Positions 1 through 6,020 of a stretch of DNA of 6,088 nucleotides are shown in pieces. The stretch's first letter is position 1, and the number at the start of each line of letters is the position of its first letter. A model generated the notes under the pieces. That model was given only the letters and a program-made list of their open reading frames with translations. It had not been told where the DNA came from and did not search any database. The translations under genes were made by a program, and so were the position numbers. The stretch is from Noviherbaspirillum sp. Lineage in GTDB: Bacteria > Pseudomonadota > Gammaproteobacteria > Burkholderiales > Burkholderiaceae. The DNA is taken from NCBI GenBank assembly GCA_028292785.1, contig JAQGLQ010000209.1, positions 1 to 6,088 of the forward strand. Reading direction: 5' to 3'.

Positions 1-364
1 CATGATCGAAGGCCGCTGCCCACCCCTTTTGCAAAACCTGCTGGAAGTGCGGGGCCTCGGCCTGCTGGACATCAAGACGATTTTCGGCGAGACGGCGGTG
101 CGCCGCAAAATGCGCCTGAAACTGATCGTCCACCTGGTCCGGCGCAGCACGCTCGAAGAAAACTACGAACGTCTTCCCCTGCATTCGCAAACCGAGGAAG
201 TGCTCGGGCTGCCGATCCGCAAGGTCGTCATTCCCGTCGAAGCCGGGCGCAACCTCGCGGTGCTGCTCGAAGCCGCGGTGCGCAACACCATCCTGCAGTT
301 GCGGGGAATCGACACGCTCAAGGAATTCATGGAGCGGCAGCAAAAGGCAATGGGCAACGAATAG
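1..364 (+). CDS. hprK: HPr kinase/phosphorylase, C-terminal fragment
   Basis: This is the last 120 codons of a bifunctional HPr kinase/phosphorylase, cut by the left edge; the reading frame has codons beginning at base 2 and ends at TAG 362-364. The enzyme phosphorylates and dephosphorylates a serine in HPr-type phosphocarrier proteins in the cytoplasm, tuning PTS-linked regulation. The visible part carries the family signature around [12 protein letters not shown], followed by the FGETAVR and LIVHL segments and the C-terminal helix after [17 protein letters not shown]. The P-loop and catalytic His lie upstream, outside the window. The Met at base 2 is internal, not a start, because the conserved core extends before it. 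rapZ follows after 51 bases on the same strand, the arrangement expected for betaproteobacterial nitrogen-PTS clusters. Nothing in the fragment looks broken. Confidence 0.93.
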   Translation, partial: MIEGRCPPLLQNLLEVRGLGLLDIKTIFGETAVRRKMRLKLIVHLVRRSTLEENYERLPLHSQTEEVLGLPIRKVVIPVEAGRNLAVLLEAAVRNTILQLRGIDTLKEFMERQQKAMGNE

Positions 365-415
365 CGCCGCGAGTCGCGTCTACCGGCGCGTGCGCTTGCG
401 TTATCATATTCGCCT

Positions 416-1312
416 ATGCGCATTATTCTCATTACAGGTATTTCGGGTTCAGGCAAGTCAGTTGGGCTTAACGACCTTGAAGACGCCGGCTATTTCTGCG
501 TCGACAACCTCCCGCCGACACTATTGCGACAGCTGGTCGCCACCCGCATTGACGAGGGCGAAAAAACCCTTGCCGTGGCGATCGACTCGCGTAGCGCCAG
601 TTCGTTGGGCAGCCTGCCTGCTGACATCAAGATCCTGAAGAACGAGGGGCACGACGTCAAGGTGCTCTTCCTCACCGCCAAGACCGAATCGCTGATCACC
701 CGTTTTTCGGAAACCCGCCGCAGCCATCCGCTTTCGCACCGCATCCGTTCCACGCAGAACCCGGGCGATCAGCCCACCCTGACCGAATGCATCCTGCGTG
801 AACGCGAGATGCTGTCGACCATCGAGGGTATCGGACATGTGATCGACACGTCTGGCCTGAGCGCCAACAAGCTGCGCGCATGGATCAAGGATTTGGTCGA
901 TACCGATCGCGCGCCCCTGACCATTTTGTTCGAATCGTTCGCCTTCAAGTTCGGCGTGCCGCTCGATGCGGACCTGGTGTTCGACGTGCGCGTATTGCCG
1001 AATCCGTATTACGACATCACCTTGCGTCCGTTCACGGGGAGGGACGCCCCGGTCATCGAATATCTCGAAAACCAGGCCGCGGTCGGCGAGCTGCTCAACG
1101 ACATCCGCTCCTTCGTGGAAAAATGGCTGCCGGCTTTCAAGAACGACAACCGCAGCTACCTTACCGTCGCGGTCGGCTGCACTGGCGGACAGCATCGTTC
1201 GGTGTATATGGTTGAACGTCTTGCGAAGCACTTCCGCGCAACCGAGCATGTGCTGCTGCGGCATCGCGAACTTGGCGAAGTGCGGCCGCACATTGAACAT
1301 GTCTCCAAATAG
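416..1312 (+). CDS. rapZ: RapZ-family P-loop nucleotide-binding protein (RNase adapter)
   Basis: This is a 298-residue cytoplasmic protein of the RapZ/YvcJ family. Seen in the sequence: an N-terminal Walker A GISGSGKS at residues 8-15, the YFCVDNLP segment at 27-34, SETRRSHPL near 98-106, and the C-terminal GCTGGQHRSV at 254-263 preceded by LRPFTGRD. In E. coli, RapZ senses glucosamine-6-phosphate and guides RNase E to the sRNA GlmZ. That circuit is enterobacterial, so here only the family fold and ATP/GTP binding are secure, and the RNA target is unknown. E. coli RapZ is about 284 residues, so the length is normal. ATG 416 is chosen because the P-loop follows at the expected distance (MRIILITG). 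There is no Shine-Dalgarno before it; the upstream bases are ttatcatattcgcct. The end overlaps the next gene by 14 bases, suggesting coupled translation. Confidence 0.95.
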   Translation: MRIILITGISGSGKSVGLNDLEDAGYFCVDNLPPTLLRQLVATRIDEGEKTLAVAIDSRSASSLGSLPADIKILKNEGHDVKVLFLTAKTESLITRFSETRRSHPLSHRIRSTQNPGDQPTLTECILREREMLSTIEGIGHVIDTSGLSANKLRAWIKDLVDTDRAPLTILFESFAFKFGVPLDADLVFDVRVLPNPYYDITLRPFTGRDAPVIEYLENQAAVGELLNDIRSFVEKWLPAFKNDNRSYLTVAVGCTGGQHRSVYMVERLAKHFRATEHVLLRHRELGEVRPHIEHVSK

Positions 1313-1925
1313 CAGCTGGCTGCCGCTGTTCCCGCTCAACGCGGTTTTGTTCCCGGATGGGGTGCTGCCTCTGAAAGTATTCGAACCGCGTTATGTCTCG
1401 ATGCTGCGCGATTGCATGGCACGGGACATGCCGTTCGGCATCGTCCTGATCAGGAACGGCGGGGAAACGGGAGCGGCATTCGAGCCCGAAAACGTAGGGT
1501 GCCTCGCGCATATTTCCGCGTGCGAGTTTCCGAGTCCGGAAATCATGATGTTGCGCACGGTAGGCGGCCAGCGTTTCCGCATATCGGAAACACGCATGCT
1601 GGCCGACCGCCGGCTTGAAGCTTGCACCGAACTGATCGCTGCGGATGCCGAGATTGCGCCCAGCGAGGCGCACCTCCACTGCGCGAAAGCTCTGAAGATA
1701 GTCATCGACGATATTAACGCCAGGGAACGGGCGGATGATGGCGGCCGCCTGGGCAGCCGGTTTCCCCGGCCCATGCGTCTGCAAAGCGCGGCATGGGTGG
1801 CGAATCGCTGGTGCGAACTGCTTCCGATTCCGCTGCAAGCGCGCCAGAAACTGCTGGAACTTCAGAGCGCCGAGAGCCGGCTGAGCATCGTTCATCAATA
1901 TCTGTTGCAGCACAAGATCGTTTAG
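1299..1925 (+). CDS. Stand-alone LON substrate-binding-domain protein
   Basis: This is a 208-residue protein that looks like the N-terminal (substrate-binding) domain of Lon protease, without the AAA+ and Ser-Lys peptidase modules. Seen: LPLFPLNAVLFPDGVLPL at residues 8-25 followed by KVFEPRY, the beta-barrel segment GGQRFRI at 89-95, and a helical C-terminal half (about 120-208) ending in LLELQSAESRLSIVHQYL. Such single-domain proteins are widespread in Proteobacteria but poorly characterised; a role in recognising unfolded protein is inferred from Lon only. ATG 1299 lies inside the end of rapZ in another frame (14-base overlap) and gives the usual N-terminus just before the LPLFPL motif. 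The frame is open further upstream, but that stretch only shadows rapZ. No separate ribosome site is apparent, which fits translation coupled to rapZ. It ends 19 bases from the convergent mutY stop. Confidence 0.87.
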   Translation: MSPNSSWLPLFPLNAVLFPDGVLPLKVFEPRYVSMLRDCMARDMPFGIVLIRNGGETGAAFEPENVGCLAHISACEFPSPEIMMLRTVGGQRFRISETRMLADRRLEACTELIAADAEIAPSEAHLHCAKALKIVIDDINARERADDGGRLGSRFPRPMRLQSAAWVANRWCELLPIPLQARQKLLELQSAESRLSIVHQYLLQHKIV

Positions 1926-1944
1926 CAGTGCTGCTCCGATCCCA

Positions 1945-3093
1945 TCAGAGCCCGGCGAGCAGGTCTCCTTCCTGAAAAACCGCAAGCAGAAGCTTCTTCA
2001 CCGGCGCCGGCAAAGGCGCATCCGGGAGCTTGTCGGTTTGATACCAGACATGGCTGCCCTGCGCCGCCATGTCGAGCCGGCGCGCCAGTCTGACGCGATA
2101 CGGCGACACATGGAGCTTGAAATGCGTGAAAACATGGGAGAACGGCTGCAGGCGCTCATAGGAGTCTGCGACGCCGAATGGCGCGACCGCTTGCGCGAAG
2201 CTTGTTTCGGTCTGGCGACCGGAACCGCTTTCGGCACCGGCCATATAATCCGCCTCGGGCAGCGACAGCAGCCCTCCCCATATGCCGCTGTCGGGCCGCT
2301 GCTCCAGCAATACCTTATCGCGATCCGTGATCACCAGCATCGTCGTATGCCTCTCGGGCACTGCTTTTTTGGGCTTACGCACCGGCAACTCGTGCACCCT
2401 GCCCGTCGCCAGTGCGATGCAGCGCTGCGCCAGCGGGCATCGTTCGCAGGCGGGCTTGGTGCGCGTACACAAGGTCGCGCCGAGGTCCATCAATCCCTGC
2501 GTATAGGCTTCCACCTCGCGCTCGGGCAGTAGCGCCGTCGCACGCCGCCAAAGTTTGTCCTCCACCGGTTTCGCGCCGGGAAAGCCATCAATGCCGAACA
2601 CCCGGCTGAAAACGCGTTTTACATTGCCGTCGAGGATTGCGGCGCGCGTCCCGTAGGCGAAGGCCGATATCGCCGCGGCGGTCGAGCGTCCGATGCCTGG
2701 CAGCTGTGCAAGGATGTCGGGGTCGCTTGGAAACACGCCGCCGTGTTCAGCCACGATCCGCTTCGCACATTGATGCAGGTTGCGGGCGCGAGAGTAATAT
2801 CCGAGGCCGCTCCAATGGCTCATCACATCTTCGGGTGCGGCGGCGGCGAGCAATGCCACATCGGGGAAAGTCGCTAGAAAGCGCTCGTAATATGGAATGA
2901 CGGCCGCTACCTGGGTCTGCTGAAGCATGATTTCCGACAGCCAGATGCGATAGGCGTCGCGCGTATTCTGCCAGGGCAGGGCATGACGGCCATGCTGCTT
3001 CTGCCAGCCGACAACGGCGTCGGCGAATGAAGGGTCGGCGAAACCCTCAGTCCCTGTTCCGGCGGGGAGGCTGCGCGGCACTGCGATTTTCAT
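1945..3093 (-). CDS. mutY: Adenine-DNA glycosylase MutY (A:8-oxoG mispairs)
   Basis: This 382-residue base-excision-repair enzyme removes adenine mispaired with 8-oxoguanine. All key elements are visible: catalytic Glu54 in WLSEIMLQQTQV, the helix-hairpin-helix LPGIGRSTA at 131-139, catalytic Asp155 in ILDGNVKR, and the iron-sulfur ligands Cys209, Cys216, Cys219 and Cys225 (C-X6-C-X2-C-X5-C). A C-terminal MutT-like 8-oxoG recognition domain runs from about 250, with RPDSGIWGGLLSLPE and FSHVFTHFKL. Every catalytic position is offset by 17 from E. coli MutY, so there is a short N-terminal extension before the conserved QKQHGRHALPW. The start ATG (3093-3091) shares one base with the TGA of the upstream GTPase gene (TGATG), so translation is probably coupled. 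Its functional partner mutM lies two genes upstream on the same strand. It appears intact. Confidence 0.97.
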   Translation of the reverse strand: MKIAVPRSLPAGTGTEGFADPSFADAVVGWQKQHGRHALPWQNTRDAYRIWLSEIMLQQTQVAAVIPYYERFLATFPDVALLAAAAPEDVMSHWSGLGYYSRARNLHQCAKRIVAEHGGVFPSDPDILAQLPGIGRSTAAAISAFAYGTRAAILDGNVKRVFSRVFGIDGFPGAKPVEDKLWRRATALLPEREVEAYTQGLMDLGATLCTRTKPACERCPLAQRCIALATGRVHELPVRKPKKAVPERHTTMLVITDRDKVLLEQRPDSGIWGGLLSLPEADYMAGAESGSGRQTETSFAQAVAPFGVADSYERLQPFSHVFTHFKLHVSPYRVRLARRLDMAAQGSHVWYQTDKLPDAPLPAPVKKLLLAVFQEGDLLAGL

Positions 3094-5027
3094 CAGGCTG
3101 CCACTTTTAGCGAGGCGAGTTCGCTGGCGATCATGTTTTTCAGTTGCGCTTCGAGCAGTATCAATGTCTGCCGCTGCTCTTCGTAGGCAGCCTGTGTTTT
3201 TTCCAGGCTCTGAACTTTTTCTTCAAGGCTTTCCGTGGCGGCGTGAATGCGCTCTATCGATTGCTTGCGCCGCTTGAGCTGCGCCTTGTGTTCCCATATC
3301 TGGGCCTCGAGCGGTGCCATCACGACCTTCAGCCAAGCCTCCACGTCGCGGTTCGCCTGCAGAAAACTTTGCTTCACCTGTGAGGCAATCGAATCGAAAA
3401 ACTTGCGCATGATGACAAACTGCGGCGTCGTCAGGATCGCGGCGGTGCCGAACTGCTTCTGATACACAGCCTCGATCGCATTGAGGTCCTGAACGTATTT
3501 TTGCAGTGAAAACGGCATGGGCGTGGATACCGCCAAACCATGTTCCGCCGAAAATTTACGGTACATCACCGTCATCATTTCGGTGATTTCGTCGATCTTC
3601 TTTCCCGACGAGGTAAGGTTGGCATGCGCGTGCTCGAAGAAGATTTTCACGGCTTGCCGCAGGCCGGTGGAAAACATGCTCTTGTCCATCGCCTCCCGCG
3701 TCCCGGCGATTTCCTGCTTGACGATATTCATGCCGAGACGGGTGAACACCTCGGTCGACAGCCGGGTGAAGACGGCCCGCGTTCCCTGCAAGGTGAGCAG
3801 GCTATTGTCGAATTCCTTTTTCTCGAGGTCGACGCGTCGCATCATGTGTTCGACGATCGCCTTGTTCTTGCCGCGCAAGCTGTTCAGTTCGACCAGCTGT
3901 TCGACCACATTGCGGGTACGGGACGCCAGCAATGCCTGCTTGGATGCGGCCAGATCGTTGATATCCGATGTCAGCTGAGAGCGGATGATTTCCTGCTTGC
4001 TCGGGATGAGTTCGCCGGACAAGGCATTTTCGAGTTGCGGCAAACGGCTGCGCTTGAGCAGGTCGGGATCGGAATGCACCTTGGCCACCAAGCCTTTTTG
4101 CGCCGACACCGGGAATACCTGGTGCTCTTCGAGGCCGAGGGTATGCGCGGCACTGACGACCTGATGGCGAATCTGCTGCTGCACTTCTTCCGGGCTGCGC
4201 AGTTCATCCCACATGCCGTCGATCTTGTTCAACACCACCATGCGGCCGGCGCCGCCGCCGATATGATTGCGCCACACATCGATGTCGCTTTTGGTGACGC
4301 CGGTATCGGCGGCGAGAATGAACAGCACGGCATGCGCGTTAGGAATCAGGTTGAGCGTCAGCTCCGGCTCAGTGCCGATTGCATTCAGGCCGGGCGTGTC
4401 GATGATCACGAGGCCCTGCCTCAACAGCGGATGCGGAAAATTCACGATCGCATGGCGCCATTGCGAAATTTCCACCATGCCGTGTTCAACTGACAAGATG
4501 GCATCCGGGTCGGTCTCGTCATACAGACCGTAGTTCTTCGCTTCCTCGATCGATACCCGCTTCGTCAGGCTCACCTGCTTGAATGCTTCGAGCATTCCCT
4601 CCGCGGAAGAAATATTCAGCGGCAGGACGGTCCATGCATGACTGCGCTGCTTGAAGTCGCTGGTGGACTGGGACTCCGCCCGCGTTTCGATCGGCAACAG
4701 GCGTATCGATGGAGGAAAGGTCTCGTCATACAGCAACTCGGTCGGACACATGGTGGTGCGTCCCGCTGCCGAAGGCAGGATGCGCTGGCCGTAATCAGCG
4801 AAAAAAATCGCGTTGATCAGTTCGGATTTGCCGCGGGAAAATTCAGCAACGAAAGCGATGGTCAGCTTGTCGTCGATCAGACGCGCCCGCAAACGGGAGA
4901 AACGCTGGTCGCTGGCCGCATCGGCAAGATCCGACACGCCGATGCACGCGCGGTAACGCTCCAATGCGGAGAGCACTTCGCTGCGCCACCTGCTGTACTC
5001 CTGGAACCTTTGCACCAGATCGCTCAC
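3093..5027 (-). CDS. Dynamin-like large GTPase
   Basis: This 644-residue protein has an N-terminal GTPase domain of dynamin type. Motifs in order: G1 AEFSRGKS at 61-68, G2 threonine in AGRTTMCPTE (T91/T92), G3 DTPG at 210-213, G4 NKID at 267-270 and a G5-like SAQK at 308-311. The C-terminal half (about 340-644) is predominantly helical with heptad-like, charged stretches, strongest at about 575-635, consistent with a coiled-coil stalk. I see no signal peptide or obvious transmembrane helix. The first Gly of the P-loop is Ala, and the residue after GKS is Glu rather than the usual Ser/Thr. Bacterial dynamin-like proteins bind and remodel membranes, and some act in envelope stress or phage tolerance; the role of this one is unknown. 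The start is GTG 5027-5025, behind GAGG with 5-base spacing. The gene sits between mutM (46-base gap) and mutY (one-base overlap). Confidence 0.88.
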   Translation of the reverse strand: MSDLVQRFQEYSRWRSEVLSALERYRACIGVSDLADAASDQRFSRLRARLIDDKLTIAFVAEFSRGKSELINAIFFADYGQRILPSAAGRTTMCPTELLYDETFPPSIRLLPIETRAESQSTSDFKQRSHAWTVLPLNISSAEGMLEAFKQVSLTKRVSIEEAKNYGLYDETDPDAILSVEHGMVEISQWRHAIVNFPHPLLRQGLVIIDTPGLNAIGTEPELTLNLIPNAHAVLFILAADTGVTKSDIDVWRNHIGGGAGRMVVLNKIDGMWDELRSPEEVQQQIRHQVVSAAHTLGLEEHQVFPVSAQKGLVAKVHSDPDLLKRSRLPQLENALSGELIPSKQEIIRSQLTSDINDLAASKQALLASRTRNVVEQLVELNSLRGKNKAIVEHMMRRVDLEKKEFDNSLLTLQGTRAVFTRLSTEVFTRLGMNIVKQEIAGTREAMDKSMFSTGLRQAVKIFFEHAHANLTSSGKKIDEITEMMTVMYRKFSAEHGLAVSTPMPFSLQKYVQDLNAIEAVYQKQFGTAAILTTPQFVIMRKFFDSIASQVKQSFLQANRDVEAWLKVVMAPLEAQIWEHKAQLKRRKQSIERIHAATESLEEKVQSLEKTQAAYEEQRQTLILLEAQLKNMIASELASLKVAA

Positions 5028-5032
5028 GTTTA

Positions 5033-5049
5033 CCTCAATCCTTTGATTG
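5033..5049 (-). promoter_or_regulatory. Ribosome binding site of the dynamin-like GTPase, abutted by a small hairpin
   Basis: On the minus strand GAGG (5036-5033) stands 5 bases before the GTG start and fixes that start. Directly upstream is a dyad CAATC-AAAG-GATTG (5049-5036), a 5-bp stem with a 4-base loop whose last G is also the first G of the GAGG. The loop and stem contain a second Shine-Dalgarno-like AAGGA. The stem is short and AT-rich, so occlusion of ribosomes would be weak; a role in mRNA 5' stability or tuning is inference only. Confidence 0.5.
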
Positions 5050-5055
5050 TTTTCC

Positions 5056-5070
5056 CGAATCTAGCATTCG
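5056..5070. repeat. Short inverted repeat overlapping the internal promoter -10
   Basis: CGAAT and ATTCG flank five bases (minus strand CGAATGCTAGATTCG, arms 5070-5066 and 5060-5056). The dyad covers most of the predicted -10 hexamer and its TGn extension, so it could be an operator. It is equally consistent with chance, as the arms are only 5 bases. It is not a terminator for mutM, because no U-run follows the stem (the next bases are GGAAAAC). Confidence 0.25.
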
Positions 5071-5086
5071 TGCTTACTTTTGACAA
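5058..5086 (-). promoter_or_regulatory. Candidate sigma-70 promoter for the GTPase-mutY pair
   Basis: Reading the minus strand, TTGTCA (5086-5081, five of six matches to TTGACA) is followed by exactly 17 bases and then TAGATT (5063-5058, four of six matches to TATAAT). The three bases before the -10 are TGC, an extended -10 (TGn). The -35 lies within the last codons of mutM, and the predicted start near 5051 would give a leader of roughly 24 bases. This would transcribe the GTPase and mutY independently of mutM. It is based on motif spacing alone. Confidence 0.42.
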
Positions 5087-5895
5087 TTTACACAGTAAAA
5101 CGTCGAACGCTGTCCCTGCCTGATCTGGCGTACCGGCGCCTCGCACATGCGGCATGGCATGCCGGCGCGGTCATACACGAAATAGGATTGCTGGAAATAT
5201 CCCGACTGGCCATCGGCTCCGATGAAATCGCGCAACCTGCTGCCGCCCTTTTCGATCGCCGCAGCCAAGGTTTCCCGAATCGCTTCCGCCAGTTTTTCAT
5301 AGCGGGCAAGCCCGATGCGATGGGCCGGCGTCCTGGGGTTGATGCCCGCCTTGAACAAGCTCTCCGAGGCATAAATGTTGCCGACGCCTACCACGATGTC
5401 GCCGGCGAGCAAGACCTGCTTGACCGGCGCGCTGCGTCCGCGCGTTTGCCTGTACAGCACCTGTCCGGAAAAGCTTTCTTCGAGCGGCTCGATGCCCAGG
5501 CCGCGCAATAACAGGTGATTGTCAATAACGCCATCTTCCTGTCCATGCCACAGTACCGCTCCGAAGCGCCGCGGATCGGTAAGGCGCATGATCTGCCCGC
5601 CTACGACCAGATCGAAATGGTCGTGCTTCTGCGGCGGCGTATCCGAAGGCAGAATGCGCAAATGCCCCGACATGCCGAGATGGATGATCAGTGTCCCTTC
5701 GTCGAAACCGATCAGCAGATACTTGCCCCGTCTGCTGGTGCGGCGGATCACGCGTCCGCAGACCCGCTCCGTCAGGTTTTCAGTATACGGCCAGCGCAGT
5801 CCGGTATGGCGCAGCGTGACGGCGGTGACCATCCTTCCTTCGATATGGGGAGCCACGCCACGGCGGGTGACTTCGACTTCAGGCAATTCGGGCAT
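5074..5895 (-). CDS. mutM: Formamidopyrimidine-DNA glycosylase (Fpg/MutM)
   Basis: This 273-residue bifunctional glycosylase/AP lyase excises 8-oxoguanine and ring-opened purines. Seen: N-terminal MPELPEVE, giving the catalytic Pro and Glu after Met removal; Lys58 in RRGKYLL; LGMSG at 73-77; DPRRFG at 107-112; the helix-two-turn-helix region with [12 protein letters not shown] from 170; and a C-terminal zinc finger Cys248-X2-Cys251-X16-Cys268-X2-Cys271 containing the lesion-contacting Arg263 of QRSTFYC. The open frame extends five codons further to a TTG at 5910. That start is rejected because catalysis requires Pro at the mature N-terminus, so ATG 5895-5893 is correct. There is no Shine-Dalgarno before this ATG; a 17-codon ORF with its own GGAGG ends two bases upstream. 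mutM is first in a minus-strand series with the GTPase and mutY. The enzyme looks intact. Confidence 0.97.
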   Translation of the reverse strand: MPELPEVEVTRRGVAPHIEGRMVTAVTLRHTGLRWPYTENLTERVCGRVIRRTSRRGKYLLIGFDEGTLIIHLGMSGHLRILPSDTPPQKHDHFDLVVGGQIMRLTDPRRFGAVLWHGQEDGVIDNHLLLRGLGIEPLEESFSGQVLYRQTRGRSAPVKQVLLAGDIVVGVGNIYASESLFKAGINPRTPAHRIGLARYEKLAEAIRETLAAAIEKGGSRLRDFIGADGQSGYFQQSYFVYDRAGMPCRMCEAPVRQIRQGQRSTFYCVNCQK

Positions 5896-5897
5896 GT

Positions 5898-5951
5898 TTA
5901 ATGCAGACAATGTGGAAATGCTTGGATTTTTACGCGGAACAAACGGTCCAT
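5898..5951 (-). CDS. Candidate 17-residue leader peptide upstream of mutM
   Basis: A short ORF begins at ATG 5951-5949, four bases after GGAGG, encodes [17 protein letters not shown] and ends at TAA 5900-5898, two bases before the mutM ATG and in a different frame. It has the strongest ribosome-binding signal near mutM, whereas mutM has none. Known biology: ribosomes ending translation close to a downstream start can reinitiate there. Inference: the peptide, or just the act of translating it, loads mutM. I recognise no homology in the peptide, and 17 codons with a good Shine-Dalgarno can arise by chance. Confidence 0.35.
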   Translation of the reverse strand: MDRLFRVKIQAFPHCLH

Positions 5952-5955
5952 GTTA

Positions 5956-5960
5956 CCTCC
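5956..5960 (-). promoter_or_regulatory. Strong Shine-Dalgarno of the candidate mutM leader ORF
   Basis: On the minus strand GGAGG (5960-5956) is followed by TAAC and then ATG. The match to the anti-Shine-Dalgarno is strong and the spacing of 4 bases is slightly short. It lies 60 bases upstream of the mutM ATG, too far to serve mutM directly. Confidence 0.4.
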
Positions 5961-5983
5961 GCGCATAGCGGCCCCGTTGGGCG

Positions 5984-5989
5984 TAGAAT
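5984..5989 (+). promoter_or_regulatory. Possible -10 element for the lipoprotein gene
   Basis: TAGAAT matches five of six bases of the sigma-70 -10 consensus and would start transcription near 5996, giving a leader of about 25 bases before the TTG at 6021. No good -35 lies 16-18 bases upstream (the bases there are around gcgcat), and there is no TGn extension, so support is weak. The divergent region 5896-6020 must hold promoters in both directions; I found no convincing one for mutM. Confidence 0.25.
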
Positions 5990-6008
5990 TAAAACTCGCT
6001 TGACCAGC

Positions 6009-6013
6009 AAGGA
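6009..6013 (+). promoter_or_regulatory. Ribosome binding site deciding a TTG start
   Basis: AAGGA stands 7 bases before TTG 6021. It is the reason for placing the lipoprotein start there, since no ATG or GTG occurs in frame between it and the signal peptide. Confidence 0.6.
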
Positions 6014-6020
6014 TTATCCA

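Noticed and set aside
521..1339. 272-codon open frame on the minus strand opposite rapZ
   Set aside because: Its translation shows no recognisable domain and it lies wholly over a well-conserved gene; long antisense frames are expected in GC-rich coding DNA.
1924..1944. Small hairpin AGCAG-tg-CTGCT at the convergent gene ends, considered as a bidirectional terminator
   Set aside because: The stem is only 4-5 bp with a very tight loop, and no T-run follows on either strand. The 19-base gap holds no convincing intrinsic terminator, so transcripts may overlap tail to tail or end by another mechanism.
1161..1985. 274-codon open frame on the minus strand opposite the LON-domain gene
   Set aside because: It is low-complexity, rich in Arg, Ala and Gln, has no domain, and covers three real gene ends; a codon-bias shadow.
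2001..2010. Palindrome CCGGCGCCGG
   Set aside because: It lies in the Pro/Ala-rich C-terminal coding region of mutY and is explained by GC-rich codons.
3540..4493. 317-codon open frame on the plus strand opposite the dynamin-like GTPase
   Set aside because: It is His-, Gln- and Arg-rich with no motif, while the opposite strand carries all the GTPase motifs in order.
5896..5910. TTG at 5910 as the start of mutM, adding five residues
   Set aside because: MutM needs Pro immediately after the initiator Met as its catalytic nucleophile, and no ribosome site precedes the TTG.
5933..5963. Inverted repeat CGCGGA / TCCGCG in the mutM-lipoprotein divergent region
   Set aside because: The arms are 6 bases with a 19-base spacer and one arm overlaps the GGAGG; I could not tell this from chance in GC-rich sequence.
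5519..5968. 149-codon open frame on the plus strand opposite mutM, running into the divergent region
   Set aside because: The composition is typical of an antisense shadow and it has no ribosome site or domain.
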